In this document: positions 1 through 8,497 of the stretch, piece by piece
Numbering within the stretch: the first letter of the stretch is position 1
Layout: each line of letters opens with the position of its first letter
Assembly: GCA_024763535.1 (NCBI GenBank)
Contig: JANTFH010000011.1
Coordinates: forward strand, 1 to 59,045
Length of the DNA stretch: 59,045 bases
From: Thermodesulfobacteriota bacterium
GTDB lineage: Bacteria; Desulfobacterota; Anaeroferrophillalia; Anaeroferrophillales; Tharpellaceae
Direction of reading: 5' to 3'
The notes under the pieces: generated by a model
What the model was told of the DNA's origin: nothing
The model's database searches: none
The model's input: the letters and a program-made list of their open reading frames with translations, nothing else
Made by a program: the position numbers and the translations under genes

Positions 1-100
<100 letters not shown>

Positions 101-193
101 CTAAGTTCTCCTTTCTCATCTATTTTTCATGTATGAGTCAAGCAACATTCATTAACTTTTTTTCTCTCTGACAGCAACTTCAGGGGCCGTCAG

Positions 194-268
194 TGGAGCC
201 CACGATCGGGATTGAACCGATGACCTCTTCCTTACCAAGGAAGTGCTCCACCACTGAGCTACGTGGGC
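194..268 (-). tRNA. tRNA-Thr (anticodon GGT)
   Basis: The reverse complement folds as a cloverleaf with acceptor stem GCCCACG/CGTGGGC, anticodon loop TTGGTAA (anticodon GGT) and a GTTCAATCC T-loop. The CCA end is encoded (194-196). It is the last tRNA before tuf in a four-tRNA cluster. Confidence 0.96.
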
Positions 269-294
269 GGAAACATCCAGTGTCAGATGCACAA

Positions 295-371
295 TGGAGC
301 GGGAAACGGGACTCGAACCCGCGACCCTCAGCTTGGAAGGCTGACGCTCTAGCCAACTGAGCTACTCCCGC
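295..371 (-). tRNA. tRNA-Gly (anticodon TCC)
   Basis: The reverse complement has acceptor stem GCGGGAG, a D-loop AGCTCAGTTGGC, anticodon loop CTTCCAA (anticodon TCC) and T-arm GGGTTCGAGTCCC. CCA is encoded at 295-297. It is third in the Thr-Tyr-Gly-Thr-tuf order. Confidence 0.96.
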
Positions 372-422
372 TTAAGGCATTGCGCTTACATCTTATTAAA
401 TTGACACCACAGTGGGGAATGA

Positions 423-507
423 TGGTGGAGAGGGGAGGATTTGAACCTCCGAAGGCGCTGCCGACAGATTTACAGTCTGTTCCCTTTGACCACTCGGGAA
501 CCTCTCC
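423..507 (-). tRNA. tRNA-Tyr (anticodon GTA)
   Basis: This is an 85-nt class II tRNA with a long variable arm. The reverse complement starts GGAGAGG, the anticodon loop is CTGTAAA (GTA) and the T-arm is GAGGTTCAAATCCTC. The discriminator A and CCA (423-425) are encoded. Confidence 0.96.
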
Positions 508-572
508 AAATTTATTTACCTTACAGGTTTGCAGTTCCTGTTCTTCATCCACACCGGTCGGGGGTCACTTCG

Positions 573-648
573 TGGAGCTGGCGATGGGACTCGAACCCGC
601 AACCTGCTGATTACAAGTCAGCTGCTCTTCCAGTTGAGCTACGCCAGC
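573..648 (-). tRNA. tRNA-Thr (anticodon TGT)
   Basis: The reverse complement has acceptor stem GCTGGCG/CGCCAGC, anticodon loop CTTGTAA (TGT) and T-arm GGGTTCGAGTCCC. CCA is encoded at 573-575. It is the promoter-proximal tRNA of the cluster. Confidence 0.96.
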
Positions 649-684
649 AGCTGAAAATGCACCCCTGCAAAAACAAGGCTGTGG

Positions 685-713
685 CATTTACCATAACTCA
701 CTCAACGTGTCAA
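685..713 (-). promoter_or_regulatory. Sigma-70-type promoter of the tRNA-tuf operon
   Basis: On the minus strand a perfect -35 TTGACA (713-708) is followed after 17 nt by TAAATG (690-685). The predicted transcript start lies about 30 nt before the first tRNA, as expected for a strong stable-RNA promoter. Inferred from the consensus only. Confidence 0.6.
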
Positions 714-794
714 TATTTTTTTCCTGAAAATCGGAGTCTGATCGTAAAGAATTACGGCGGCCGAAAAATTCACGACTTTTTTCCGGGAGCGACT

Positions 795-1493
795 CTATTG
801 GCGACGGAGCAGAGCTTCACCGGCAGCTTTCTGTTCAGCGATTTTACGGGATGAGCCCCGGCCCCGGCCCAGCAGATTGCCGCTGCAATCGTATACTTCA
901 ATGAAAAAAAGCGGCTGATGGTCAGCCCCCCGTCGATCAACCAGCTTATAAACCGGCGGTCGCCCGCACTCCTCCTGGAGATACTCCTGCAGCTGAGACT
1001 TATGGTCCGTACAGTTTGACTCAAGTTCACGCCCGACCAGATCAGCAATCAGCTTGTCAACCATCTCCCCGGCACCATCCAGATGAAGGGCCGCCAGCAG
1101 AGCTTCAAAGGTATCGGCCAGCAGCGATACCCGGCGGCGGCCGCCCTGGCGTGATTCACCCCGCCCCAGACGCAGGAAAGCGCCCAGACCCAGATCTTCG
1201 GAAAAGCGGGCCAGAGCCCCGGTATTAACGATCCCAGAGCGCCGTCGACTCAACTCACCTTCAGGCTGATCCGGAAAGCGGGCATAGAGCATCTCACTGA
1301 CTTTGAGCTCGAGCACGGCATCGCCCAGAAACTCCAGACGTTCATTATCAGCCGGGCCGTCAGCCGCACCCTTCCGGGGCGGGTTTTCGTTGACATAGGA
1401 TTTGTGGGTCAGGGCCTGCAGCAGAAGTTCCGGCTGCTGAAATGAGTAATCAAGAAGCTTTTCCAAAGCCTCGATGGACGACTCTTTCTTCAC
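795..1493 (-). CDS. rnc: Ribonuclease III
   Basis: An endoribonuclease that cleaves double-stranded RNA in rRNA and mRNA maturation. The 232-aa product has the RNase III signature NERLEFLGDAVL, the second acidic cluster around DTFEALLAAL, and a C-terminal double-stranded-RNA-binding domain ending GRGSSRKIAEQKAAGEALL. I place the start at a GTG (1493-1491), which follows an AAAGG ribosome binding site and lies 13 nt after the upstream gene's stop codon. Longer readings would run back into that gene. The length matches the family (about 225-240 aa). It is probably cotranscribed with the hydrolase upstream. Confidence 0.95.
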   Translation of the reverse strand: MKKESSIEALEKLLDYSFQQPELLLQALTHKSYVNENPPRKGAADGPADNERLEFLGDAVLELKVSEMLYARFPDQPEGELSRRRSGIVNTGALARFSEDLGLGAFLRLGRGESRQGGRRRVSLLADTFEALLAALHLDGAGEMVDKLIADLVGRELESNCTDHKSQLQEYLQEECGRPPVYKLVDRRGADHQPLFFIEVYDCSGNLLGRGRGSSRKIAEQKAAGEALLRRQ

Positions 1494-1506
1494 CTTAACG
1501 CCCTTT

Positions 1507-2133
1507 CTACGAGACAAAGAACGGATTAGTGGCCCGTTCCCGGCCGACCGTCGTTGCCGGCCCGTGTCCGGAGTAGAGCACGACATCATCGCCCAGAGGA
1601 AAAATTTTCTCCCGCACCGAGCGGATCAGGGTTTCGTAATCGCCCCCGGGGAAATCGGTACGCCCGATTGAACCGGAGAAGATAAGGTCACCGACAAAGG
1701 CCGCCCCTTCGGTTACCAGAGAGATTGAGCCTAAGGAGTGGCCCGGAGTCGACAGGACTTTCAAGGTCACGCTGCTGCCGATTTCAACCAGATCGCCGTC
1801 GCCGATTTCGCGGTCGACCGGCGGTGAATCCTCAGCCCGCATGCCCCACAGAAGAGCCCGGCTGGAGATCTTGGTAATTTCACCGGCACTGGCACTGTGG
1901 GCCAGAATTTTGGCACCGGTAGCATCATGCAGGCGTTTATTGGCCCCGACGTGATCAAAATGTTCGTGCGTATTAATGATATAGACCGGCTTAAGACCGG
2001 CCGCCTTCAATCCCGCCAGTACCCGTTCAACATCATCACCGGGATCGATCACCGCCGCTTCCCGGGTCTCTTCACAGCCGACCAGATAACAGTTCACCTG
2101 CAATGGCCCGACAACTATCGTTTCAACAATCAT
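1507..2133 (-). CDS. Metallo-beta-lactamase-fold hydrolase (glyoxalase II-like)
   Basis: A 208-aa cytosolic zinc hydrolase of the glyoxalase II/YcbL-like group. The sequence shows the metal-binding THEHFDHVG motif, a further His in STPGHSLGS, the bridging Asp in FVGDLIFSGSIGRTD, and a C-terminal SGHGPATT. The ATG at 2133 (MIVETIVVG) has GGAG nine nt upstream. An in-frame reading further upstream has no such support and lacks family similarity. The physiological substrate cannot be told; a thioester such as S-lactoylglutathione is only the family default. rnc follows 13 nt downstream. Confidence 0.9.
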   Translation of the reverse strand: MIVETIVVGPLQVNCYLVGCEETREAAVIDPGDDVERVLAGLKAAGLKPVYIINTHEHFDHVGANKRLHDATGAKILAHSASAGEITKISSRALLWGMRAEDSPPVDREIGDGDLVEIGSSVTLKVLSTPGHSLGSISLVTEGAAFVGDLIFSGSIGRTDFPGGDYETLIRSVREKIFPLGDDVVLYSGHGPATTVGRERATNPFFVS

Positions 2134-2292
2134 TATGTTTTCTCCTGACATCGGTATAGATATTTGAGGTCTTACGAAAATTGCCTTCGCATCAATTCGT
2201 GGGCCGGGAATAATACATCGAACCGAAAAATGCAATCATAAAACAGTGGACGGCCTCCAAAACCCGATCCGGCAGCCGGCAAATAAGCTTGC

Positions 2293-3192
2293 CTAAACCC
2301 CGAGAAACCAGAGCAGACAGCTCAGTGTCAGGGCGCTGGCGATGGTCGAGACAAATATGGTTCCGGCCACCATATCGGGACGGGTATCATAGTTGACCGC
2401 ATAAAGCAGGGGGATAACCGCCGCCGGTGTACTGGTCTGCAGAATCAGGACATTGCGGGGCATTCCCTGAATATCGAGCACCTGACAGAGCAGAATGGCA
2501 ACCAGAGGCGAAATTACCAGGCGCAGAAAACTGCTTAAACTTATCGCCGGCAGATCACCCGTAAATTTAGTCCGGGCCAGCTGCATCCCCAAAAGTATCA
2601 ACAACCCCGGAATTGCCGCCTGGCCGACAATATCGATCGCCTTGAAAACAATTTCTGGCAGCGGCAGATTAAAACCCCGCCAGATCGCCGCCAGGATAAT
2701 GGCATGAAAAAGCGGCACCTTAAACATCTCGGTCAACGCTTTAAGCGGACTGTCCTGCCCCCGGGAAGCGATATAGATGGCGAGGGTTCCCAACGGAAAT
2801 GTGAACAGCACCATCACCATCACCGCATACGCTAAACCCTCAGGCCCGTAGGCGAAAAGCACCAGAGGCAGACCGTAATTGCCGGTATTCATCATGATTG
2901 TCGTCAGGGAGAAGGCACTCTGGCGCTGACTGTCGAGTTTCAACAGTTTGCCGCAGACAACTGAGATGCCCCAGAAAATCAGCGTCAGAGAGAGCATGAA
3001 GGCAACCGCCCCGGGCAGAAAACTGACGATATCATCTCCGCCCTTCATCAGGCCGGCAAAGATCAGACAGGGAGCCAGAATAAAGAGCGTCAGATCAGAA
3101 ACCGACTTGAAATCCGGCCCCTTGACCTTCTCAAAGACCACCCCTAAAACGATAATCAGAAAGATCGGCAAAAGGATATTGATAAAAACCAA
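2293..3192 (-). CDS. AEC-family (auxin efflux carrier-like) permease
   Basis: A 299-aa inner-membrane protein with about ten hydrophobic segments, starting VFINILLPIFLIIVLGVVFE and containing the typical MMNTGNYGLPLVLFAYG segment of AEC permeases. Family members move small organic acids such as malate or malonate out of or into the cell; the substrate here is not predictable. Translation most likely starts at a TTG (3192-3190), because a clear AGGAG lies six nt before it and no ATG fits. It stands alone between gaps of about 100-160 nt. Confidence 0.88.
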   Translation of the reverse strand: MVFINILLPIFLIIVLGVVFEKVKGPDFKSVSDLTLFILAPCLIFAGLMKGGDDIVSFLPGAVAFMLSLTLIFWGISVVCGKLLKLDSQRQSAFSLTTIMMNTGNYGLPLVLFAYGPEGLAYAVMVMVLFTFPLGTLAIYIASRGQDSPLKALTEMFKVPLFHAIILAAIWRGFNLPLPEIVFKAIDIVGQAAIPGLLILLGMQLARTKFTGDLPAISLSSFLRLVISPLVAILLCQVLDIQGMPRNVLILQTSTPAAVIPLLYAVNYDTRPDMVAGTIFVSTIASALTLSCLLWFLGV

Positions 3193-3298
3193 ATTCGACT
3201 CCTATACAAAAATGAAGCCCGACATGTAGCACAAAACCCCGTGAAAATCCAACCACAACAATTACCCCGAAAAGATCAACCGAATCAACCGGATTCTT

Positions 3299-4129
3299 TC
3301 AAAATTCAGTTAAGACACTTTCCAGAGTTTCAGCTTCCTGAATCCGGCCGCGTTTACGGCAGCCTTTGAGGTAAATTTTGCTCTTTTTATGGAGGATAGT
3401 GAGGGTCTGTTGTTTTTGCGTGGGGGTGAGTTGCTGATGGTCGAGGAGTTTAATCAGGGATTTGATCCGGTAGCGGTCGAGGGCGGGGATGGTATGGGAG
3501 AGTTGATCGTCATGGCCGCCGAATTTGGTGACCAGTTTTTCCGGAATAAGTTCGACGGGATAGCGGCAGGCGGTTCTCAGCCAGAGATCGTAATCTTCAC
3601 AGGCGGGAAGTTCTTCGTCAAAGAGGCCGACGGCGGCAAAAAACTTACGCCGCATCATTACGGCTGAGGGGCTGACGACACAGAGCGGCAGACATTCGGC
3701 AAAGATCGAACCGGAGGGTTTCAAGTGGTGTTGGCAGGGATTAACCCGTTTGCCGTTGCGAATCCAGATTTCATCAGTCTGCGAGATTAAGAGATCAGGT
3801 CGGGCCTGCATAAAGGCAAGCTGGCGGGCGCTTTTTCCCTTAAGCCAGAGATCATCGGAGTCGAGAAAGGCGATAAAATCTCCCCGACTTAACTCGATCC
3901 CGCGATTCCGGGCATAACTGACCCCGTGATTACGGGGCAGACGCAACAGTTTTATCCGGTCACCGAATTCCCGCAGCAGCCGGGCGGCGGTGTCGTCGTT
4001 CGAGCCGTCATCGACAACGATGATTTCGATATCAGGCAGGGTCTGCGCGACTACCGACTTTACCGCCGCGACAACTTTTGCGGCCCGGTTGTAAGTGGGA
4101 ATAATCGCGCTGACCTGCGGTTTCATCAT
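3299..4129 (-). CDS. Family 2 glycosyltransferase
   Basis: A 276-aa inverting sugar transferase of the GT-A fold. The N-terminus VSAIIPTYNR, the nucleotide-binding VVDDGSNDDT and the DXD-type metal motif FLDSDDLW are clear; ACEDYDLWLR is the ED-Y acceptor-side motif. It resembles wall or capsule sugar transferases, but no other polysaccharide gene is near, so its acceptor is unknown. The start is probably ATG 4129, with AGG about ten nt upstream; a TTG at 4138 overlapping the pepA stop codon is the alternative. Tight spacing to pepA suggests translational coupling. Confidence 0.88.
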   Translation of the reverse strand: MMKPQVSAIIPTYNRAAKVVAAVKSVVAQTLPDIEIIVVDDGSNDDTAARLLREFGDRIKLLRLPRNHGVSYARNRGIELSRGDFIAFLDSDDLWLKGKSARQLAFMQARPDLLISQTDEIWIRNGKRVNPCQHHLKPSGSIFAECLPLCVVSPSAVMMRRKFFAAVGLFDEELPACEDYDLWLRTACRYPVELIPEKLVTKFGGHDDQLSHTIPALDRYRIKSLIKLLDHQQLTPTQKQQTLTILHKKSKIYLKGCRKRGRIQEAETLESVLTEF

Positions 4130-4134
4130 TTTTT

Positions 4135-5628
4135 TCAACCTAAATTTTTAACCAGCCCTGCCATAATCCGGGCGCCGTAGCCGGTGGCACCGGGGGCAAA
4201 GTATTTCCATTTCTTGCCGGGATAGGCCGGGCCCGCGATATCGAGATGGGCCCAGGGTATCTCTTCGGGGACAAATTCGCCTAAGAAAAGGGCGGCGGTA
4301 ATTGTGCCGCCGTAGGCGCTGTTGCCGATATTGGAGATATCGGCAAAGTCGGATTTCATCCCTTCGAGATAGGCTTTTTCAAACGGCAGCTCCCAAAGGA
4401 TCTCACCGCTCTCTTCACCGGCGGCTTGCAGCCGTTTAATCAGATCGGCATCGCGACCCAAAACGGCGGCCACCTCAATTCCGAGCGCAACCCGACAGGC
4501 CCCGGTCAAGGTCGCGGCATCGACCATAAAATCGGGTTCCAGCGAGGCCCCGAGCTGCAGGGCATCAACCAGAATCAGGCGGCCTTCGGCATCGGTGTTT
4601 TTTACCTCAACTGATTTGCCGTTTTTCATAACAATAATATCGCCCGGTGCCTGGGCCGTACCGCTCGGCATATTCTCAGCCAGCGCCAGAATCCCGGTGA
4701 CTTTAACCTTGGCTCCGAGTTTGCCGATAATCTCCATCGCCCCGAGTACGGCGGCGGCTCCGGCCATATCGGATTTCATATCCATCATCGATGCTCCCGG
4801 TTTCAACGAAAGGCCGCCCGAATCAAAGGTTATACCTTTACCGACCAGAACCACATGGGGAACCTTTTCAGCACCGGTTTGCGGCTCATAAGTCAAAGCC
4901 ACCATGCGCGGCGGTTTGCAGCTGCCGCGACCGACTGCCAGGAGCCCGGCATAACCTTCATCCCGGAGCCGTTTTTCATCCCAGAGATCGATTTTCAGTG
5001 AACACTCGGCCGCACTTTTCACAGCTTCTCCGGCAAACTCTTCCGGCCCCAGAAATCCGGGAGGATGATTAACCAGGTCACGCACCCGGTTAACCCGTTC
5101 ACAAACCGTCTGCAGACGTTCAAGTTCGGCCGTAATCAGCGCTTGATCAAGGCCGCCGACGACAAAAACCACTTCAGGAACAAACGGGTCGGTTTTTTTC
5201 TCCGGGCTCTTTTCAACGCCTTTGAATCGATCATAAACATAGCTGCCGAGAATAATGCCTTCCAACGCTTTTTTATGGAAACCGGAAGCATCCGGAGCGT
5301 CCATAACCAGTACCAGAGGTGATATTTTTAACGAGACCGCCTCTTGGTAAGCGGCAAGCGCCGCGCACTTGACCGCTTCCCAGATATTGAGATACTTGAA
5401 CTGGGTCAACGGTACCAGGTAGTCGGAAGATTCGAGCTCGCTGCCGCTAAAAAGCAGATTTTTTTCAATTTCACGCTCTTTATAGAGTTTAAGTTTGCCA
5501 GCAAGTTCGGAATAATTGATAAAAAATTTATGTTTTTCCGCCAGCAGAAACGTCCGCAAACCAACAGCCGTTGCCGACCAGTTTTTTTCAACCCGCCAGT
5601 TAATCTTTTTCCCTTCCAATTTTTCCAT
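4135..5628 (-). CDS. pepA: Leucyl aminopeptidase (M17)
   Basis: A 497-aa cytosolic zinc/manganese exopeptidase that releases N-terminal residues from peptides. The M17 signature NTDAEGRL is present, and the metal and catalytic positions appear in VGKGITFDSGGLSLKPG and MDMKSDMAGAA. The length agrees with E. coli PepA (503 aa). The ATG at 5628 is separated from the livF stop codon by one base and has GGGAGAG upstream. Its place as the last metabolic gene of the liv operon suggests that peptide breakdown and branched-chain amino acid uptake are expressed together; this is inference. Confidence 0.95.
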   Translation of the reverse strand: MEKLEGKKINWRVEKNWSATAVGLRTFLLAEKHKFFINYSELAGKLKLYKEREIEKNLLFSGSELESSDYLVPLTQFKYLNIWEAVKCAALAAYQEAVSLKISPLVLVMDAPDASGFHKKALEGIILGSYVYDRFKGVEKSPEKKTDPFVPEVVFVVGGLDQALITAELERLQTVCERVNRVRDLVNHPPGFLGPEEFAGEAVKSAAECSLKIDLWDEKRLRDEGYAGLLAVGRGSCKPPRMVALTYEPQTGAEKVPHVVLVGKGITFDSGGLSLKPGASMMDMKSDMAGAAAVLGAMEIIGKLGAKVKVTGILALAENMPSGTAQAPGDIIVMKNGKSVEVKNTDAEGRLILVDALQLGASLEPDFMVDAATLTGACRVALGIEVAAVLGRDADLIKRLQAAGEESGEILWELPFEKAYLEGMKSDFADISNIGNSAYGGTITAALFLGEFVPEEIPWAHLDIAGPAYPGKKWKYFAPGATGYGARIMAGLVKNLG

Positions 5629-5629
5629 T

Positions 5630-6340
5630 TTACTCTCCCAGATAGGCCTCTTTGACCCGTTCATCCTGCAGTAATTTACGCGCCGGAGCTTCGAGAATAA
5701 TCTTCCCGCTCTCCATAACGTAACCATAATCAGCCAGTCGCAGCGCCGCCTGCGCGTTCTGTTCAACCAGCAATATCGTAATTCCCTCGCCGGCAATCCG
5801 CTCAATCAGCGAAAATATCTTCTCGACCATCAGCGGCGCCAGCCCGAGTGAGGGCTCATCCAATAGCAGCAGCTCCGGCTGCGACATCAGAGCCCGGCCT
5901 AAGGCCAGCATCTGCTGTTCACCGCCGGAGAGGGAGCCGCCCGCCTGTCGCCGCCGTTTACTTAAGACAGGAAACAGATCATAAACCATCTCCAGATTAG
6001 CCTTGATCGCGGCCCGGCCGGAACGACAGTAGGCCCCCATTTCAAGATTCTCCCCGACCGTCATATCGGGAAAGATGCGCCGACCCTCCGGCACCTGACA
6101 GAGACCGGCTTGAACCAACTCGTCCGGGGCCCGACCGGCGACCGGCATCCCGTCATACAATATCTCTCCCTGCCGCGGTTTGAGAATCGCGCTTATCGCC
6201 ATCAGAACCGTCGATTTTCCGGCGCCGTTAGCCCCGATCAGAGTCCGAATCTCTCCATGATAGATCTCGAAAGAGACCCCTTTGAGGGCGTGAATGTTAC
6301 CGTAGTAACAGTGAATGTCGTTAAGCTTCAGCAGTGGCAT
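5630..6340 (-). CDS. livF: Branched-chain amino acid ABC transporter ATPase LivF
   Basis: A 236-aa ABC ATPase, the second nucleotide-binding subunit of a Liv-type importer. Walker A GANGAGKST, the LSGGEQQMLALGRAL signature, Walker B LLLLDEPSLGLAP and the H-loop region VEQNA are all intact. The start is ATG 6340 inside the end of livG (20-nt overlap), with GGAG six nt upstream. It is a canonical LivF in length and motif content, in contrast to the partner LivG. Confidence 0.95.
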   Translation of the reverse strand: MPLLKLNDIHCYYGNIHALKGVSFEIYHGEIRTLIGANGAGKSTVLMAISAILKPRQGEILYDGMPVAGRAPDELVQAGLCQVPEGRRIFPDMTVGENLEMGAYCRSGRAAIKANLEMVYDLFPVLSKRRRQAGGSLSGGEQQMLALGRALMSQPELLLLDEPSLGLAPLMVEKIFSLIERIAGEGITILLVEQNAQAALRLADYGYVMESGKIILEAPARKLLQDERVKEAYLGE

Positions 6341-7529
6341 CAGAAGCTCCGAGGTAGGCCTCAATAACTTTTTTATCGTTGCGGATTGCGGCCGGGCTGC
6401 CGGAGGCGATCAGCTCGCCATGATCCAGGACAAAGACCCGGTCGGCCAGATTCATTATGAACTTCATATCGTGTTCGATAATCAAGATTGCGATCCCGGC
6501 CTGGCTGAGGATACGGATCAATTTGATAAGCTCCCGGGATTCACTCGGGTTCATACCGGCGACCGGCTCATCCAAAAGCAGCATTTTGGGCTCCGTCGCC
6601 AGAGCCCGGGCGAGTTCCAGGCGGCGCTGATCACCGTAAGCCAGAGCCCCGGCCCGGCTTGAAAGTTTTTTCCCAAGCCCGACAAAACGCAGACATTCAG
6701 TCGCCTTGGCGGTTGAATCCTGCTCCTCCCGGCGCGCCCCGGGCAGGCCGAAAACGGTTCCCAAAAAATTGGCTTGGGTACGACAGTGCCGCCCCAGTTT
6801 AACATTATCAAGAGCCGACAGGGAGAAAAAAAGACGAGCATTCTGAAAGGTACGACCCATACCCAGCCGGGTAACCGCATCAGCGTGCGGCGGCTGACCA
6901 AAGGTCTCTTTCACCCGGGGCAGATTAAACATCAGCAGCAAAATCAGAGCTCCGAGAAAAAGCAGAATCGCCCCCGGCACCAGCAACGGATAGAAAGGAA
7001 AAAGGCCGAAAAAACTGACCTTGGCAAAAGCTTCACTGCGACAGAACCAGACAGCGGCACAAACCGCATCGACAAGGACAAACACTGTCAGTAACAGGCG
7101 GCTCCAGGGTCGCAATTTATTTAAGGGACGAACCAGATAGAAACGGAAAAGCAGCAGCGATACAAGCGCGAGTACGGCCTCCAGATGAAAAATAGTAAGC
7201 GGCCAGAGCACTCCCAGAACCAGCGGCAGCCAGAGCAGTGAAAGCCACGCAAATATCAGACTCAAGCGAAAAATCAGCTGCCTGTCGGTCGGGGTCACAA
7301 CCTTTACCAGGCTCTGTCCGGCAAAGGTAATTGTCCCTGAAGTCGGCAGCGTAAGCTGATTAAGACAGTCAAAAAGAGTGGTCTTGCCGGCCCCGTTCGG
7401 GCCGATCAGGGCCACAATTTCCCCCGCCCTGACATCCAGAGAGACCTCTTTGACGGCTGTCAGGCCGCCAAACCTTTTTACCAGTTTATGCGTTTTAAGC
7501 AGGGTATCTCCGATTTTGCGTTCCCTCAC
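6321..7529 (-). CDS. livG: Branched-chain amino acid ABC transporter ATPase LivG with an internal membrane insert
   Basis: A 402-aa ABC ATPase; usual LivG proteins are about 255 aa. The nucleotide-binding parts are intact: Walker A GPNGAGKTT (residues 43-51), Q-loop Gln229 in GMGRTFQN, a signature-like LAYGDQRRLELARAL (297-311), Walker B MLLLDEPVAGMNP and the H-loop His353. Between the TITFAGQSL strand and the PPHADAVTRLG segment, adjacent in normal LivG, about 138 extra residues (75-212) contain four strongly hydrophobic stretches (about 86-109, 112-133, 144-163, 175-201). The start is GTG 7529, nine nt after livM with a G-rich ribosome binding site. How a membrane hairpin bundle fits into the ATPase lobe is unknown. 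Confidence 0.92.
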   Translation of the reverse strand: MRERKIGDTLLKTHKLVKRFGGLTAVKEVSLDVRAGEIVALIGPNGAGKTTLFDCLNQLTLPTSGTITFAGQSLVKVVTPTDRQLIFRLSLIFAWLSLLWLPLVLGVLWPLTIFHLEAVLALVSLLLFRFYLVRPLNKLRPWSRLLLTVFVLVDAVCAAVWFCRSEAFAKVSFFGLFPFYPLLVPGAILLFLGALILLLMFNLPRVKETFGQPPHADAVTRLGMGRTFQNARLFFSLSALDNVKLGRHCRTQANFLGTVFGLPGARREEQDSTAKATECLRFVGLGKKLSSRAGALAYGDQRRLELARALATEPKMLLLDEPVAGMNPSESRELIKLIRILSQAGIAILIIEHDMKFIMNLADRVFVLDHGELIASGSPAAIRNDKKVIEAYLGASDATAEA

Positions 7530-7538
7530 TGATTCCCC

Positions 7539-8495
7539 CTACTCTCTTTCAACCGGCAACAGTCCGGCCGGACGCCAGCGCATCATCACGACAATCAGAA
7601 GGCCGAACAGCAGGTAACGCGCACTGCTGAATTCGGAAGGCAGGATAATCCGCAACACCTCCGTCAGAGGAATCAGCAGCAGCGCCCCGAGCAGAGCTCC
7701 GCTGATACTCCCCATACCGCCGAGAACAATCAGGCAGAGAATCAGAATCGATTCCCAGAACTTAAACATATCGGGGTGTACAAAACGAAACCAGCGGGCA
7801 TAAAAGGCCCCGGCTAAGGCCCCGATGGCGGCACTCAAGGCAAAGGCAATAATCTTGTAACGGGCCACATTAATGCCGACACATTCGGCCGCGATCTCGT
7901 CCTCGCGGATAGCAAACCAGGCCCGGCCCAGGCGTGAGTTCCGGATTCTGACCACCACCCATAACACCAGCAGCAGTAAAAAAAGAATCAGATAATAGGT
8001 CTGCCAGGGCTGATCCAGAACCACTCCGAAAAGCTCCGGCCGGGCAATCCCGGGAATCCCCATCGGCCCCCGGGTCAGCCAGAGCTCATTCTTAATCACC
8101 AGGATAATCAGTTCGGAAAAACCGAAGGTCACAATCGCAAAGTAGTCATCCGTCAGCCGTAAACTCGGAGCCCCGCGCAGCACCCCCCAGAGGGCCCCGT
8201 TCAGGGCCGCCAGCGGCAGAATCAGCCACAGGCTCCAGTGATAGTGGATGGTGAGCAGAGCGGCGGTATAGGCCCCGATTCCGAAAAATCCGACATAACC
8301 CAGATCCAGCAGCCCCGTAAAACCGGGAACCACATTAAGACCCTGAGCCAGAACCATATAGAGCAGGGTCAAGGTCGCAATCCGGATGACATAGGGCCCG
8401 GCCTGGCCCAGCGGCAGCCAGGGCAGTATCAGAACCACGATCAGAAGCGGCAAATAGAGTTTTTTATCATGAAAGAGACGATCGTCTAAATGCAT
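7539..8495 (-). CDS. livM: Branched-chain amino acid ABC transporter permease LivM
   Basis: A 318-aa inner-membrane permease. Typical segments are GLNVVPGFTGLLDLGYVGFFG near the N-terminus (two stretches joined), LRGAPSLRLTDDYFAIVTFG, the EAA-loop-like REDEIAAECVGIN, and the C-terminal GLLLPV-type tail. It pairs with LivH to form the translocation path. ATG 8495 is chosen because GAGG lies six nt upstream. A GTG at 8501 overlapping the livH stop codon is a possible alternative. The neighbours on both sides are liv genes. Confidence 0.93.
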   Translation of the reverse strand: MHLDDRLFHDKKLYLPLLIVVLILPWLPLGQAGPYVIRIATLTLLYMVLAQGLNVVPGFTGLLDLGYVGFFGIGAYTAALLTIHYHWSLWLILPLAALNGALWGVLRGAPSLRLTDDYFAIVTFGFSELIILVIKNELWLTRGPMGIPGIARPELFGVVLDQPWQTYYLILFLLLLVLWVVVRIRNSRLGRAWFAIREDEIAAECVGINVARYKIIAFALSAAIGALAGAFYARWFRFVHPDMFKFWESILILCLIVLGGMGSISGALLGALLLIPLTEVLRIILPSEFSSARYLLFGLLIVVMMRWRPAGLLPVERE

Positions 8496-8497
8496 CT

